Shown: in pieces, positions 9,808 to 17,511 of the stretch | Numbering within the stretch: the stretch's first letter is position 1 | Layout: each line of letters opens with the position of its first letter | DNA from: Bacteroidales bacterium | Lineage (GTDB): Bacteria > Bacteroidota > Bacteroidia > Bacteroidales > JAADJA01 | Direction: 5' to 3' | NCBI GenBank assembly: GCA_016783885.1 | Contig: JADHVR010000002.1 | Location: forward strand, 67,628 to 114,550 | Length of the DNA: 46,923 nucleotides | Position numbers and translations under genes: made by a program | Notes under the pieces: model-generated | The model's database searches: none | The model's input: the letters and a program-made list of their open reading frames with translations, nothing else | Told to the model about the DNA's origin: nothing

Positions 9808-10455
9808 ATGAAAAAATTTGCAGTGATACTATCAGGTTGTGGAGTTTTTGACGGAGCAGAGATCCACGAAGCCACTTTAACTATGCTTGCCATTAAAAAA
9901 CAGGGAGCAGAATACGAAATATTTGCTCCCGATATTCCACAGCACCACGTGATCAATCACATCACCGGCGAGGAGATGAATGAAATCAGGAATGTACTGG
10001 TAGAATCAGCACGTATTGCCAGGGGGAATATCAAGGATTTGAAAGAGTACAACCCGTCAGATTTTGATGCGCTGATCTTCCCGGGTGGATTCGGCGCTGC
10101 TAAAAACCTTTGCGATTTTGCATTCAAAGGACCTGATTGTACAATTAATGATGATGTAGTAAACGCCATTCAAAAAACGGCTGAACAGCATAAACCTATC
10201 GGCGCTTTATGTATCTCACCTGTGTTCATGGCAAAAATTTTTAGAGATGTAGAAGTAACTATCGGGCAAGATGCCGGTACTGCCGAAGCTATTGAAAAAA
10301 TGGGCGCCACGCACAAACAAACCGATCATGGCGAAGTGATTGTCGATGAAAAAAATCTTGTTTTCACAACTCCATGCTATATGCTTGATGCTAATATTCT
10401 GCAAATTGCCAAAGGCGCATCTAATATTGTGGAGGCGATGATGGAGAGGATGTAA
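9808..10455 (+). CDS. elbB: Isoprenoid biosynthesis glyoxalase ElbB-like (DJ-1/PfpI superfamily)
   Basis: This 215-residue protein is a close match to ElbB, a DJ-1/PfpI-fold protein with glyoxalase activity in some relatives. The N-terminal MKKFAVILSGCGVFDGAEIHE is diagnostic, followed by ALIFPGGFGAAKNLCDFA and the nucleophile elbow GALCISP with Cys135. The link to isoprenoid synthesis comes from the family name rather than from any neighbour here. The gene is monocistronic and is followed directly by a strong hairpin. Confidence 0.92.
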   Translation: MKKFAVILSGCGVFDGAEIHEATLTMLAIKKQGAEYEIFAPDIPQHHVINHITGEEMNEIRNVLVESARIARGNIKDLKEYNPSDFDALIFPGGFGAAKNLCDFAFKGPDCTINDDVVNAIQKTAEQHKPIGALCISPVFMAKIFRDVEVTIGQDAGTAEAIEKMGATHKQTDHGEVIVDEKNLVFTTPCYMLDANILQIAKGASNIVEAMMERM

Positions 10456-10459
10456 AAAA

Positions 10460-10499
10460 GGATTACCTGCATGGTATATTTTCCCCATGCAGGTAATCC
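10460..10499. terminator. Strong 15-bp hairpin, probable bidirectional terminator
   Basis: GGATTACCTGCATGG (10460-10474) and its perfect complement (10485-10499) form a 15-bp stem with a 10-base loop, four bases after the elbB stop. On the minus strand it is followed by a run of six T, so it also fits as the terminator of leftward transcripts from the toxin-antitoxin pair. Confidence 0.8.
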
Positions 10500-10505
10500 C
10501 TATAT

Positions 10506-10562
10506 TTCCGTTCTTCTTATCATCACCTTATAATTATATATGCAATCCGAAAGCAGTTCTGG
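10506..10562 (+). repeat. Dispersed repeat, shortened copy (related to 26952 and 32834)
   Basis: This copy shares TTCTTCTTATCATCACC, then TTATATATGCAATCCGAAA and a final GTTCTGG with the two 67-bp copies near the CHAT modules, with a short internal deletion. It sits next to the 105-bp repeat at 10594. The 338-bp gap 10456-10793 contains only the hairpin and these two repeats. Confidence 0.55.
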
Positions 10563-10593
10563 AGATTTATTAGAAAAAAATATTTTACACCAA

Positions 10594-10698
10594 CGACTAC
10601 TCTGCCTTGAATATAGAGTTTGATTGTAAATCCATGTATTATTTACTTTCGGATTAACCAACGCAATATGCCAGCGCTCAAATCCGAAAGAGCTGTGG
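10594..10698 (+). repeat. 105-bp direct repeat, copy 1, left of the toxin-antitoxin pair
   Basis: Copy 1 begins CGACTACTCTGCCTTGAATA and ends AATCCGAAAGAGCTGTGG. It is about 90 percent identical to copy 2 at 11491-11595 by eye, with no gaps. Inside it CTTTCGGATT (10646-10655) and AATCCGAAAG (10681-10690) form a 10-bp inverted repeat around 25 bases. Confidence 0.85.
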
Positions 10699-10793
10699 CA
10701 CAATATGAAGCTTATGCATTGTAAAGGTTTAATTGATTTATACCACTCTTTTTACCTTGATTATTGTTTTTAGATTTGAATTCGTAATTTCAA

Positions 10794-11060
10794 TTAACTT
10801 CTAGATTTATAGTAAATATCTTTTCTATGCCCGACTGAAACAACAGTTACAATAATTTTTTCATCGTTGATTTCATAGATAATACGATAATTTTTAACAC
10901 GAATACGATATGCATTTTCACCTTTTAATTTAATATAACCATAAGGCCGTGGATTTGCCGCGAGCGAAGCAATAGCTGATTTTATTATTGGAATAGCCTT
11001 TTTGTCAAGCTTCATTATTTGCTTTTGAGCATAGCGCTCAATAAAAACAATATACCTCAT
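10794..11060 (-). CDS. RelE/ParE-family toxin
   Basis: The 88-residue protein has the RelE/ParE toxin pattern. An N-terminal helix pair (ERYAQKQIMKLDKKAIPIIKSAI) precedes the beta-sheet YRIRVKNYRIIYEI and the ending VVSVGHRKDIY. RelE members cut mRNA on the ribosome and ParE members poison gyrase; YRIRVxNYRIIYEI with HRKDIY favours the RelE branch. Its ATG overlaps the antitoxin stop by one base (TAATG), the usual coupling for such pairs. It is full length with no damaged residues visible, so it is probably active. The pair lies between two 105-bp direct repeats. Confidence 0.85.
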   Translation of the reverse strand: MRYIVFIERYAQKQIMKLDKKAIPIIKSAIASLAANPRPYGYIKLKGENAYRIRVKNYRIIYEINDEKIIVTVVSVGHRKDIYYKSRS

Positions 11061-11254
11061 TATAAACCGACTTCAATTTCCCGAAAAGCCTGGTCAAACG
11101 GGATGGGTTCGCTTTTATGCGTTTTTGCCTTACGATATTCTTTAATGTCTTCGAGCTCTTCCGAATCGGCAAGTAATTTCTCATAAACCCTTATAGGTAT
11201 CTGAATGGCGATTTTTTTACCTTTTTTATCAATAACAAAATTTTCCTGTAACAT
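11060..11254 (-). CDS. Antitoxin partner of the RelE/ParE-type toxin
   Basis: This 64-residue acidic-basic protein directly precedes and overlaps the toxin gene by one base, so it is almost certainly the antitoxin. The N-terminus (ENFVIDKKGKKIAIQIPIRVYEKLLAD) looks like a small DNA-binding or Phd-like dimer domain. The C-terminal half (EYRKAKTHKSEPIPFDQAFREIEVGL) would be the toxin-binding tail. The antitoxin family is not certain. A -7 promoter element lies 33 bases upstream, and autorepression there would be expected. Confidence 0.75.
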   Translation of the reverse strand: MLQENFVIDKKGKKIAIQIPIRVYEKLLADSEELEDIKEYRKAKTHKSEPIPFDQAFREIEVGL

Positions 11255-11286
11255 GATAAATAAATGTTAGTTTTTTTACATTTCTA

Positions 11287-11294
11287 CAAAGATA
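11287..11294 (-). promoter_or_regulatory. Putative -7 promoter element of the toxin-antitoxin pair
   Basis: The minus strand reads TATCTTTG, matching TAnnTTTG, 33 bases upstream of the antitoxin ATG. Confidence 0.5.
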
Positions 11295-11398
11295 AAGTTT
11301 TATATTAAAAGAATCGCTTATTTTTCCCTTTAAATATTGCAATTTAAGTTGTTACTTTATTTCATTATTAAATTTTCTTTAGAATAAAATAACGGGCT

Positions 11399-11442
11399 TT
11401 TTCGGATTTGAGAGAGGAAATGCGGGAAAGCTAATCCGAAAA
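11399..11442. repeat. CGGATT-type inverted repeat
   Basis: TTTTCGGATT (11399-11408) and AATCCGAAAA (11433-11442) form a perfect 10-bp stem around 24 bases. The stem is almost the same as the one inside both 105-bp repeats, but the loop sequence is different. A further half-related CGGATTTGTAATCC lies at about 11454-11467. The 466-bp gap 11255-11720 holds this element, repeat copy 2 and a terminator, and no gene. Confidence 0.7.
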
Positions 11443-11490
11443 TTAATGATTGACGGATTTGTAATCCAAAACAGAATAGCGGTAATTAAC

Positions 11491-11595
11491 CGACTACTCT
11501 GCCTTGAATATGGAGTTGGATTGTAAATCAATGTATTATTTACTTTCGGATTAACCAACGTGCAATGCCGGCGCTCAAATCCGAAAGAGCTATGG
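11491..11595 (+). repeat. 105-bp direct repeat, copy 2, right of the toxin-antitoxin pair
   Basis: It has the same orientation and length as copy 1 at 10594-10698, starting 897 bp away. Its inner stem is CTTTCGGATT (11543-11552) with AATCCGAAAG (11578-11587). Confidence 0.85.
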
Positions 11596-11680
11596 TTCAG
11601 CTATATATACTCCATTTTAAGATTACCTCTTTTTAACTCATAAGAAGATGATTTATTTGATAAACTGAAAGAGTATAAAT

Positions 11681-11706
11681 AAAAAAAATCCCGGTTTAAC
11701 CGGGAT
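11681..11706 (-). terminator. Intrinsic terminator of the lipoprotein gene
   Basis: On the minus strand ATCCCGG-TTAAA-CCGGGAT is followed by a run of eight T, starting 15 bases downstream of the stop codon at 11721. It is a textbook intrinsic terminator. Confidence 0.85.
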
Positions 11707-11720
11707 CTTCTTATTGATCA

Positions 11721-12809
11721 TTAATAAATCGGAACATTACTAAATGCACCGTTTGTTATCGTAACAATATCACCGGAATAGTAATCCTCTGCTTCAAATC
11801 CAAAAGTACCTGAAACGGTGCTTGAATTATAAGCCGATATATTTACATAGGCATAAAAATCAGTATAATAGTAATTCACACCATCAGTATAATAGGCACC
11901 AATTACACCACCATTGTCAATGGTTAACTGAGCTCCGGCTGAAACCGAAGAAATATCCAGCGTAATATCAATACCTTCATTTAAGTTATTCGATCCGTTT
12001 ATGGTTATATAACCATCATATTCGTAAATATATGCAGAAGCATATTGCGCTGACCATGAACTCCCATTAATGCTGGCTGTCATATTGTAGCTTGGAGTTG
12101 GTTCAGGGTTATCACTATAATCCGCGAGTTGTCCGGTGAAATATCCGGTTACAGTACCTCCATTGTCAAGTGTACCTTCAAAATTAATGGTATAACTGTT
12201 GCCGGAATTTATAATACTCAAGCTACCGTCTATTAAATCAAAATATTCCTCATTTTGGGTATTGGCATTAATAGCTACATTTGCATAAGGGAAAGTGAAT
12301 GGATTTTCCGATTCTGAGTAATAGTAGGTGCCGGATGTTATTTCGTTAGCCGAGTTGGATATTAGTTCAAACATGATCCCGCTAACATCTATAAACTCAT
12401 CATCAGGTCCTGATAGTATTTTGTTAATCATAAATAAATCGAACCAGCCGTCATAATAATTATAATATGCCCCGAAAATCAATGGATGAGTAACTCCGTT
12501 TGCAGTAAAGCTTCCTATTCCCTGTCCGGGAGGTTGGTCTCCACCTTCACCTGGTGTACCTCCCGAGAAATTATAATTCCCGGTATTGTTCGCAAATAAA
12601 TACTGAGCATTAATATTGGCTAAAAAGGATTTAAATTTGTTTGCGGCAAAGAGGTTACCGTGATTTTCTCCGGCGAAAATTTTATTATTATGATCGGAAA
12701 TGAAAGAACTTTTTTGTTTTGGTTGAATATCGTTGTTTTCTTTATTGCAGCTTATTGAAAAGATAATAACAACTGCAAAAGCGAGTAATAAACGTATTGT
12801 TGTTTTCAT
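11721..12809 (-). CDS. Secreted lipoprotein of unknown function
   Basis: The 362-residue protein starts with a lipoprotein signal whose lipobox FSISC puts the acylated Cys at 21, followed by NKENND. The next stretch is polar, and a short Gly/Pro linker (GGTPGEGGDQPPGQG) precedes two beta-rich segments. The segments share features (YYYSESENPF.. with SGTY, and YYTDGVNYYYTDFYAYVNISAY with SGTFGFEAEDY), which suggests a repeated fold seen in many Bacteroidota lipoproteins that carry a TYxG-type final strand. I do not recognise a named domain. It has no T9SS sorting domain, unlike its neighbours. It is the last gene of the leftward run and ends at an intrinsic terminator. Confidence 0.75.
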   Translation of the reverse strand: MKTTIRLLLAFAVVIIFSISCNKENNDIQPKQKSSFISDHNNKIFAGENHGNLFAANKFKSFLANINAQYLFANNTGNYNFSGGTPGEGGDQPPGQGIGSFTANGVTHPLIFGAYYNYYDGWFDLFMINKILSGPDDEFIDVSGIMFELISNSANEITSGTYYYSESENPFTFPYANVAINANTQNEEYFDLIDGSLSIINSGNSYTINFEGTLDNGGTVTGYFTGQLADYSDNPEPTPSYNMTASINGSSWSAQYASAYIYEYDGYITINGSNNLNEGIDITLDISSVSAGAQLTIDNGGVIGAYYTDGVNYYYTDFYAYVNISAYNSSTVSGTFGFEAEDYYSGDIVTITNGAFSNVPIY

Positions 12810-12841
12810 AAGACAAATTTTTTAATTAACAAGTTAAATAA

Positions 12842-12869
12842 GGGATAACGGATGTTACTCCGTTATCCC
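12842..12869 (-). terminator. Hairpin terminator after the outer-membrane barrel gene
   Basis: GGGATAACGGA (12842-12852) and TCCGTTATCCC (12859-12869) form a perfect 11-bp stem with a 6-base loop. It starts 13 bases after the stop at 12882 and is followed on the minus strand by a T-rich stretch. It separates this gene from the lipoprotein gene. Confidence 0.75.
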
Positions 12870-12881
12870 GCTCTCATGTTA

Positions 12882-13556
12882 TCAGAAAGAATACCCCAGC
12901 CTGATGGCCGGATTAAAATTTACCCCTAATTCCATTACGCTGGCTTTTTCACTAGCTGTTACATCCGATTCCCCGGTTTGCTCAATTTTTACTTCGCTAT
13001 CTGTTACACTTTGCAGTCCGAATCCCATTTCAATTCCCATAAAAAGTTTTTTACTTAAATAGAAATCAGTTCCAATAATAAAGTTTAGGCCTATGGAAAA
13101 ATATCCTCTTTCAGAACCGTTGGACCAGGCGCCGGTATAAACCGTTTCTACCTGGCTGGTACCTGTATTGTCAGTATAAGAATCTTTGGATGTTTTATAG
13201 GCAATTGCCAGTTCACCTCCTATATAAGGTGATAGCCGTCTCATATCCCCGAAATGTTTTTCTATTCCCGGATAAATACCAAACAAGAAGGTTGATTGTT
13301 TGCTTTCATCTTTCCCTTCGTTAGGTTCTTCTTTCTGATTTTTGAAATAAATGTTTATCCCCGTTCTTACAGCAAAATTGCTGCTGGTAAAATACCTGCC
13401 CCTGAAATATGTCAGGTTAATCGGACTGGCACTTAAAGGCCTGAACTCGACTTCTGCGGTGAAATTACCGGCAGAAGGTTTAAATGTTTCCTGTGCATTT
13501 ACAATCGTAAATACGAACAAAACAAATGCTACTGTTAAAAATGCAACTTTTTTCAT
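12882..13556 (-). CDS. Outer-membrane beta-barrel protein
   Basis: The 224-residue protein has a cleavable signal peptide (MKKVAFLTVAFVLFVFTIVNAQ). Alternating amphipathic beta strands follow, with glycine and aromatic girdles such as FFLFGIYPGIEKHF-like and YIGGELAIAYKTS segments, and it ends in GYSF, a typical C-terminal aromatic strand. It is of the size of 8-stranded OmpA/OmpX-like barrels. It has no peptidoglycan-binding domain. Function is not identifiable, and it may be structural. It sits alone, followed by its own terminator. Confidence 0.7.
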   Translation of the reverse strand: MKKVAFLTVAFVLFVFTIVNAQETFKPSAGNFTAEVEFRPLSASPINLTYFRGRYFTSSNFAVRTGINIYFKNQKEEPNEGKDESKQSTFLFGIYPGIEKHFGDMRRLSPYIGGELAIAYKTSKDSYTDNTGTSQVETVYTGAWSNGSERGYFSIGLNFIIGTDFYLSKKLFMGIEMGFGLQSVTDSEVKIEQTGESDVTASEKASVMELGVNFNPAIRLGYSF

Positions 13557-13659
13557 GATAAATAAAATTTAGTTAGTACTATAATTAATTATAAAAGTCT
13601 TTATTTGGTTTAGTTTTCTGTTTTAGTTATTGTAGCAAAATGCGAAAATAATAATTTTT

Positions 13660-14871
13660 TTATTTCACCACCATCTTCCCCCAAAAAACCTTTTCCCCTT
13701 TCAGTTCAATCAGATAAACCCCTTTTGGCAGCTTGCCTCTTTTAAATTCAATTTTATCTGATTTAATGTTATCTTGTTCGAATACTTTGTTTCCTGAGAT
13801 ACAAAAAACTGATAGTTTGTAATCCGAGTGATTGGGGTTGGTAAATTTTATGGTGGTTTTTTCTGAAAATGGGTTTGGAAATATACATATTTCATTTCCA
13901 TACTCAATATACTCAACAGACATATCACATGCTGTTTTTACTTCAGCTTGACTATTACAGCCATTTGCATTATCATATATTTCAATATCCCCAATAGGAT
14001 TTACAAGATAGTTACAAACACTTTTAATATTACAAGTAGATAAGAGTGCATTTTCGAAAATATACAAGTCCTGAATCGAGCCTGCATCTATATTATCCAA
14101 ACCAGATAAACTTATTAAAGCATCGTTATTTTCTATCTGTAAGCACTCAATTGAAGTAAGATTTTCCATTCCTGATAAACTTGTCAGGTTATCATTATCA
14201 TCAATCCATAATTGCCCTCCGATAGAGGTTAATATATTAAAGCCAGATAAACTGGTAAGTGCATTATTGTCATAAATATCAAGACCACCAATTGAAGACA
14301 AATTGTTTAGTCCCGATAAATTAGTTAGGGCATTATTTTCCCAAATTTCAAATTCTCCCCCGACAGAAGAAAGATTGCCCAAACCTTCAAAATTTGTCAA
14401 AGCATCATTATCCCAGATTAGAAGGTAATTCCCAACGGAGGTTAGGTTTTCCAGTCCTTCCAGGCTTGTCAGTTCTTTGTTTGTCCAAATATCAAGATAT
14501 CCTCCAATTGAAGATAAGTTGTTAAGGCCGGATAAACTATTCAGGGTAAAGTTTTCCCAAATCTCAACATTTCCTCCAACAGTTGTCAGGTTATCAAGTC
14601 CTGATAAGTTTGCCAGGTGGTGATCCCACCAAATGGTAAGGGTTCCGCCAATGGCGGTTAATACACTTAATCCATTTAAATTAGTGATAGGGTCATCTTC
14701 CTCATCGATGGAAACGCTCCCTTCTATTTCAGTACATCCGGGATAATTATTTTGAAAGTTGTCAATTTGTTCCTGTGTATCAAAACTAATACCTTCAGGC
14801 AGGCAAGATTGAGATGAAACACAAATTTGAAAACAAATGAGAGTTACCAGAAGAATTGTAAATTTTTGCAT
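13660..14871 (-). CDS. T9SS cargo with L-domain/LRR-like repeats
   Basis: The 403-residue protein has a signal peptide (MQKFTILLVTLICFQICVSS). About nine solenoid repeats of 22-25 residues follow, in the pattern LxSLSGLxNLxSIGGxLxIWxNxxL (residues about 60-290), resembling receptor L-domain / leucine-rich solenoids. Residues about 328-403 are a T9SS type A sorting domain (PNPFSEKTTIKF, YKLSVFCISGNKVF, LPKGVYLIELKGEKVFWGKMVVK). The protein should be exported across the outer membrane by the type IX system and displayed or released. Binding partner and ligand are unknown. It stands 18 bases downstream of the LamG-like gene and is probably cotranscribed with it. Confidence 0.8.
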   Translation of the reverse strand: MQKFTILLVTLICFQICVSSQSCLPEGISFDTQEQIDNFQNNYPGCTEIEGSVSIDEEDDPITNLNGLSVLTAIGGTLTIWWDHHLANLSGLDNLTTVGGNVEIWENFTLNSLSGLNNLSSIGGYLDIWTNKELTSLEGLENLTSVGNYLLIWDNDALTNFEGLGNLSSVGGEFEIWENNALTNLSGLNNLSSIGGLDIYDNNALTSLSGFNILTSIGGQLWIDDNDNLTSLSGMENLTSIECLQIENNDALISLSGLDNIDAGSIQDLYIFENALLSTCNIKSVCNYLVNPIGDIEIYDNANGCNSQAEVKTACDMSVEYIEYGNEICIFPNPFSEKTTIKFTNPNHSDYKLSVFCISGNKVFEQDNIKSDKIEFKRGKLPKGVYLIELKGEKVFWGKMVVK

Positions 14872-14889
14872 TTTCGTTTTTATTGAATG

Positions 14890-15885
14890 TTATTTTACCA
14901 CTATCTTCGATCTGAAAACCTTTTCCCCCTTGAGTTCAATCATATAAACCCCTTCTGGTAGATTGCCTCTTTTAAATTCAATTTTATCTGATTTGATGTT
15001 GTCCATTTCAAATACTTTGTTGCCTGAGATGTTGAAGATGGATAGTTTGTAATTTGAGTTATTGGGATTACTAAAATTTATTGAAGTTTCGGAAGAAAAT
15101 GGATTAGGATAAATTTTTAAATTTGAAGTACACTGTTTTAGCTCATCAACGAAAGAAGGGTTTCCTTCGATATATAAAGCATTAATTTCATCTTCCGAAA
15201 GTACTCTTTCATATACGCGAATATCATCTATAGAACCATTAAAATATCTATTGGGGGGCGGACCTGTGTTAGTTTTAAAATGACCAATAGTTCCAATATC
15301 ACTGGAGTAGCTCATGCCTGAACCAGTGCCATCATATTCACCCTCTATTTCTGTGCCATCCCAATACAATTTTATATTCATATGCTCAGCAAATACAACT
15401 AAATAATGATGCCAACCTCCTATAGTAGCTATTGAATCGTTCGACTCTTTACCTAGCCTATTCCAACTTGCTGAAAATCCTTCATAATAAACAGCTTTAA
15501 TCTTTCCATCTGACATAATATAGATTGCAAGCCCATAACGGTAAGAGCCACTATCCACTTTATCATTTCTGATAATGCACTCTATTTTTATTTCATTTAG
15601 ATATATCCAGGAGCTAATTGATACTGGAAAAGGAGGTTTTACATTCTCTCCAATTGTAATATAATCTTCTTCTCCGTCAAAATAGTATGCACTATTATCA
15701 TTTCCAAAACGATCGCTTGTTAATGTGGCCCCATAAACAGTTCCATCATTTCCATTTCCGCTTTCATCAATCGCATTTCCGTTAAAAGGATAATATGCAA
15801 CTAACATTGAATCTAGGTTCACTTGGGCGAAAGTATTCCCCCAAAATGTTAATAGGAAAATTGTGATTTTAAATAGGTTATTCAT
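14890..15885 (-). CDS. T9SS cargo with LamG-like (concanavalin A-like) domain
   Basis: The 331-residue protein has a signal peptide ending TFAQ, followed at once by a LamG/concanavalin A-like domain (residues about 22-240). Its landmarks are LVAYYPFNGNAIDESGNGNDG, the DGEEDYI strand, GGWHHYLVVFA and the closing DDIRVYERVLSEDEI. Such jelly-roll domains often bind glycans, but no catalytic site is seen. A type A sorting domain closes the protein (YPNPFSSETSINF to FRSKIVVK). It is a paralogue of the gene at 17512, sharing the AQVNLDSMLVAYYPFNGNAI start almost exactly. Confidence 0.82.
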   Translation of the reverse strand: MNNLFKITIFLLTFWGNTFAQVNLDSMLVAYYPFNGNAIDESGNGNDGTVYGATLTSDRFGNDNSAYYFDGEEDYITIGENVKPPFPVSISSWIYLNEIKIECIIRNDKVDSGSYRYGLAIYIMSDGKIKAVYYEGFSASWNRLGKESNDSIATIGGWHHYLVVFAEHMNIKLYWDGTEIEGEYDGTGSGMSYSSDIGTIGHFKTNTGPPPNRYFNGSIDDIRVYERVLSEDEINALYIEGNPSFVDELKQCTSNLKIYPNPFSSETSINFSNPNNSNYKLSIFNISGNKVFEMDNIKSDKIEFKRGNLPEGVYMIELKGEKVFRSKIVVK

Positions 15886-15938
15886 GATTGTTGTTTTTAA
15901 AGTTTAAATATTGTTTTGTTATTTTCTAATTGTCTGTT

Positions 15939-16649
15939 TTATTTCACCACCATCTTCCCCCTGAAAACCTTTTCCCCTTTCAATTCAATCAGATAAATCC
16001 CTTCTGGCAGATTACCTCTTTCAAATTCGATTTTATCTGATTTGATATTATCCATTTCAAATACTTTGTTTCCTGAAATACTGAAAACTGATAGTTTGTA
16101 ATTTGAGTGATTGGGATTGGGGAATTCAATGGTTGTTTTATTGGAGAAGGGATTGGGACCTATTGTAAGTAAATTTTGAGATGCAATTTCTGTTATATCT
16201 GTTGTATTACTATTATAACATAAGATTGGTCGTGAATTGTGCCAGGATCCTAAATCAATAGTGTTAGATCCTATACTTGCATGAACCAGCCATCCACCTG
16301 GCACATTACCATCATGCCTTTCAATAAAATAATGTCGATTGCTAGAATACAGGTGTTGTCCATCTCTTGTAACCCATCCATTACTTTGATAATATGTCAT
16401 TCCGGTTTGGTTAAAAAACTCTTCAAATCCATTTTCGTCAACAAAAGCAACAACATTATTCCAATCTGCAATTAGAAAATCATTACCAAACTCCTGTTGG
16501 CATACCTCATCAAAATCTGGTGTATCCCAGGGATAGTTTGAACTTGTCCTTAAAAAACTATCTAAAAAATTATTCTCTGGAACTACTGTTTGAGCAGAAA
16601 GCCCAAAAGAAGTTGTTAAAATGCTGATTGTTAAAATTAAGTTTTTCAT
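15939..16649 (-). CDS. Small T9SS cargo protein of unknown function
   Basis: The 236-residue protein has a signal peptide (MKNLILTISILTTSFGLSAQ) that is nearly the same as that of the beta-helix protein at 24791, including the following TVV. The middle part (residues about 24-150) is rich in aromatic residues (YYQSNGWVTRDGQHLYSSNRHYF, GGWLVHASIGSNTIDLGSWHNS) and matches no family I can name. The last 75 residues are a type A sorting domain (GPNPFSNKTTIEF to FRGKMVVK). The shared signal peptide and sorting domain around an unrelated core suggest cassette-like assembly. Confidence 0.75.
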   Translation of the reverse strand: MKNLILTISILTTSFGLSAQTVVPENNFLDSFLRTSSNYPWDTPDFDEVCQQEFGNDFLIADWNNVVAFVDENGFEEFFNQTGMTYYQSNGWVTRDGQHLYSSNRHYFIERHDGNVPGGWLVHASIGSNTIDLGSWHNSRPILCYNSNTTDITEIASQNLLTIGPNPFSNKTTIEFPNPNHSNYKLSVFSISGNKVFEMDNIKSDKIEFERGNLPEGIYLIELKGEKVFRGKMVVK

Positions 16650-16704
16650 GATTATTTGTTTTTAAAGATTAATTATTTTTCTACTTATTAATTATTTTTA
16701 ATTT

Positions 16705-16800
16705 TTATTTCACCACCATCTTCCCCCTAAAAACCTTTTCCCCTTTCAGTTCAATCAAATAAACCCCTTTTGGTAGGTTGCCTTTTTTAAATTCAATTTT
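16705..16800 (-). pseudogene. Orphan remnant of a T9SS sorting domain
   Basis: These 31 codons plus a stop encode KIEFKKGNLPKGVYLIELKG followed by EKVFRGKMVVK, identical or nearly so to the last 31 residues of the neighbouring cargo proteins. The codon just upstream is an in-frame TAA (16801-16803) and there is no start, so this is not a gene. It begins abruptly 32 bases downstream of the barrel gene at 16833. The likely origin is a recombination that replaced the body of a cargo gene and left its 3' end. Confidence 0.85.
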
Positions 16801-16832
16801 TTATCGCAATTATAAGCAATAAAATATTCCCT

Positions 16833-17468
16833 TTACTTCTTATTGCCAAACCAGTAACCTACTGTAAATCCAAGCACTTTATTTGTCATTTTATATCCTC
16901 CTGAGTCATCATGTGATATATTGGCCAGGCCAAGGTCATAATACAATCCAATCTGAACAGAGCTAATTTCAACTCCTGCACCAAATCTGATCCCAATGTC
17001 AAGAAGTTTAAAATCCTCGTCTTTTCCAAATACAATATTATCTGAATCTTTTTCTCCTTCAAATTCAGATTTATACCAACCTGTCAACCCCATACCAAAA
17101 TATGGTCCTGTTTCTCCATATATTCCAACTTTGCCGACATCAAATGTGTATTTTGCAGTTACCGGAATTTCTGCGTATAACAATGAAACAGACCCTTTCC
17201 AATTATCATCAAATTCATACTTATAGCCTTTTTGAGAAATAAATAAACCGGACTGCAATGAAAGATCATTGACCAATGTAATTTCAACCATTCCTCCAAC
17301 ATTAAACCCAGGCCTCATTTTGAGATCATCACTGTATGTTTCCTCGTCATCTTTTATGGTCATGTTTGCAAGATTAAGCCCTGCTTTTATTCCAAAAGTC
17401 TGAGCAAACGACTGGTAACTGATTGCAAATAAAACTGCAATTGTTAGAATTTTTACTGTGTTTTTCAT
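16833..17468 (-). CDS. Outer-membrane beta-barrel protein (PorT-like family)
   Basis: The 211-residue protein has a signal peptide ending QSFAQ. An N-terminal FGIKAGLNLANM and repeated amphipathic strands (GLFISQKGYKYEF, LYAEIPVTAKYTF, IGIRFGAGVEISSVQIGLYYDLGL) fit the outer-membrane beta-barrel family common in Bacteroidota. It lacks a T9SS sorting domain of its own, but an orphan sorting-domain remnant lies directly downstream. The function is not known, and the family includes PorT-like proteins that are not all secretion factors. The gene is in the same orientation as the cargo genes around it. Confidence 0.75.
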   Translation of the reverse strand: MKNTVKILTIAVLFAISYQSFAQTFGIKAGLNLANMTIKDDEETYSDDLKMRPGFNVGGMVEITLVNDLSLQSGLFISQKGYKYEFDDNWKGSVSLLYAEIPVTAKYTFDVGKVGIYGETGPYFGMGLTGWYKSEFEGEKDSDNIVFGKDEDFKLLDIGIRFGAGVEISSVQIGLYYDLGLANISHDDSGGYKMTNKVLGFTVGYWFGNKK

Positions 17469-17511
17469 TTTGTTTGATTTTTTTGATTAGTGAATATTAT
17501 TTATTAAAATT

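Noticed and set aside
9957..10488. Minus-strand frames opposite elbB
   Set aside because: They are antisense shadows of the well-supported elbB gene.
10594..11595. The 105-bp repeats as integron attC sites
   Set aside because: No integrase, no attC-type core GTTRRRY/RYYYAAC pair, and only one toxin-antitoxin pair between them.
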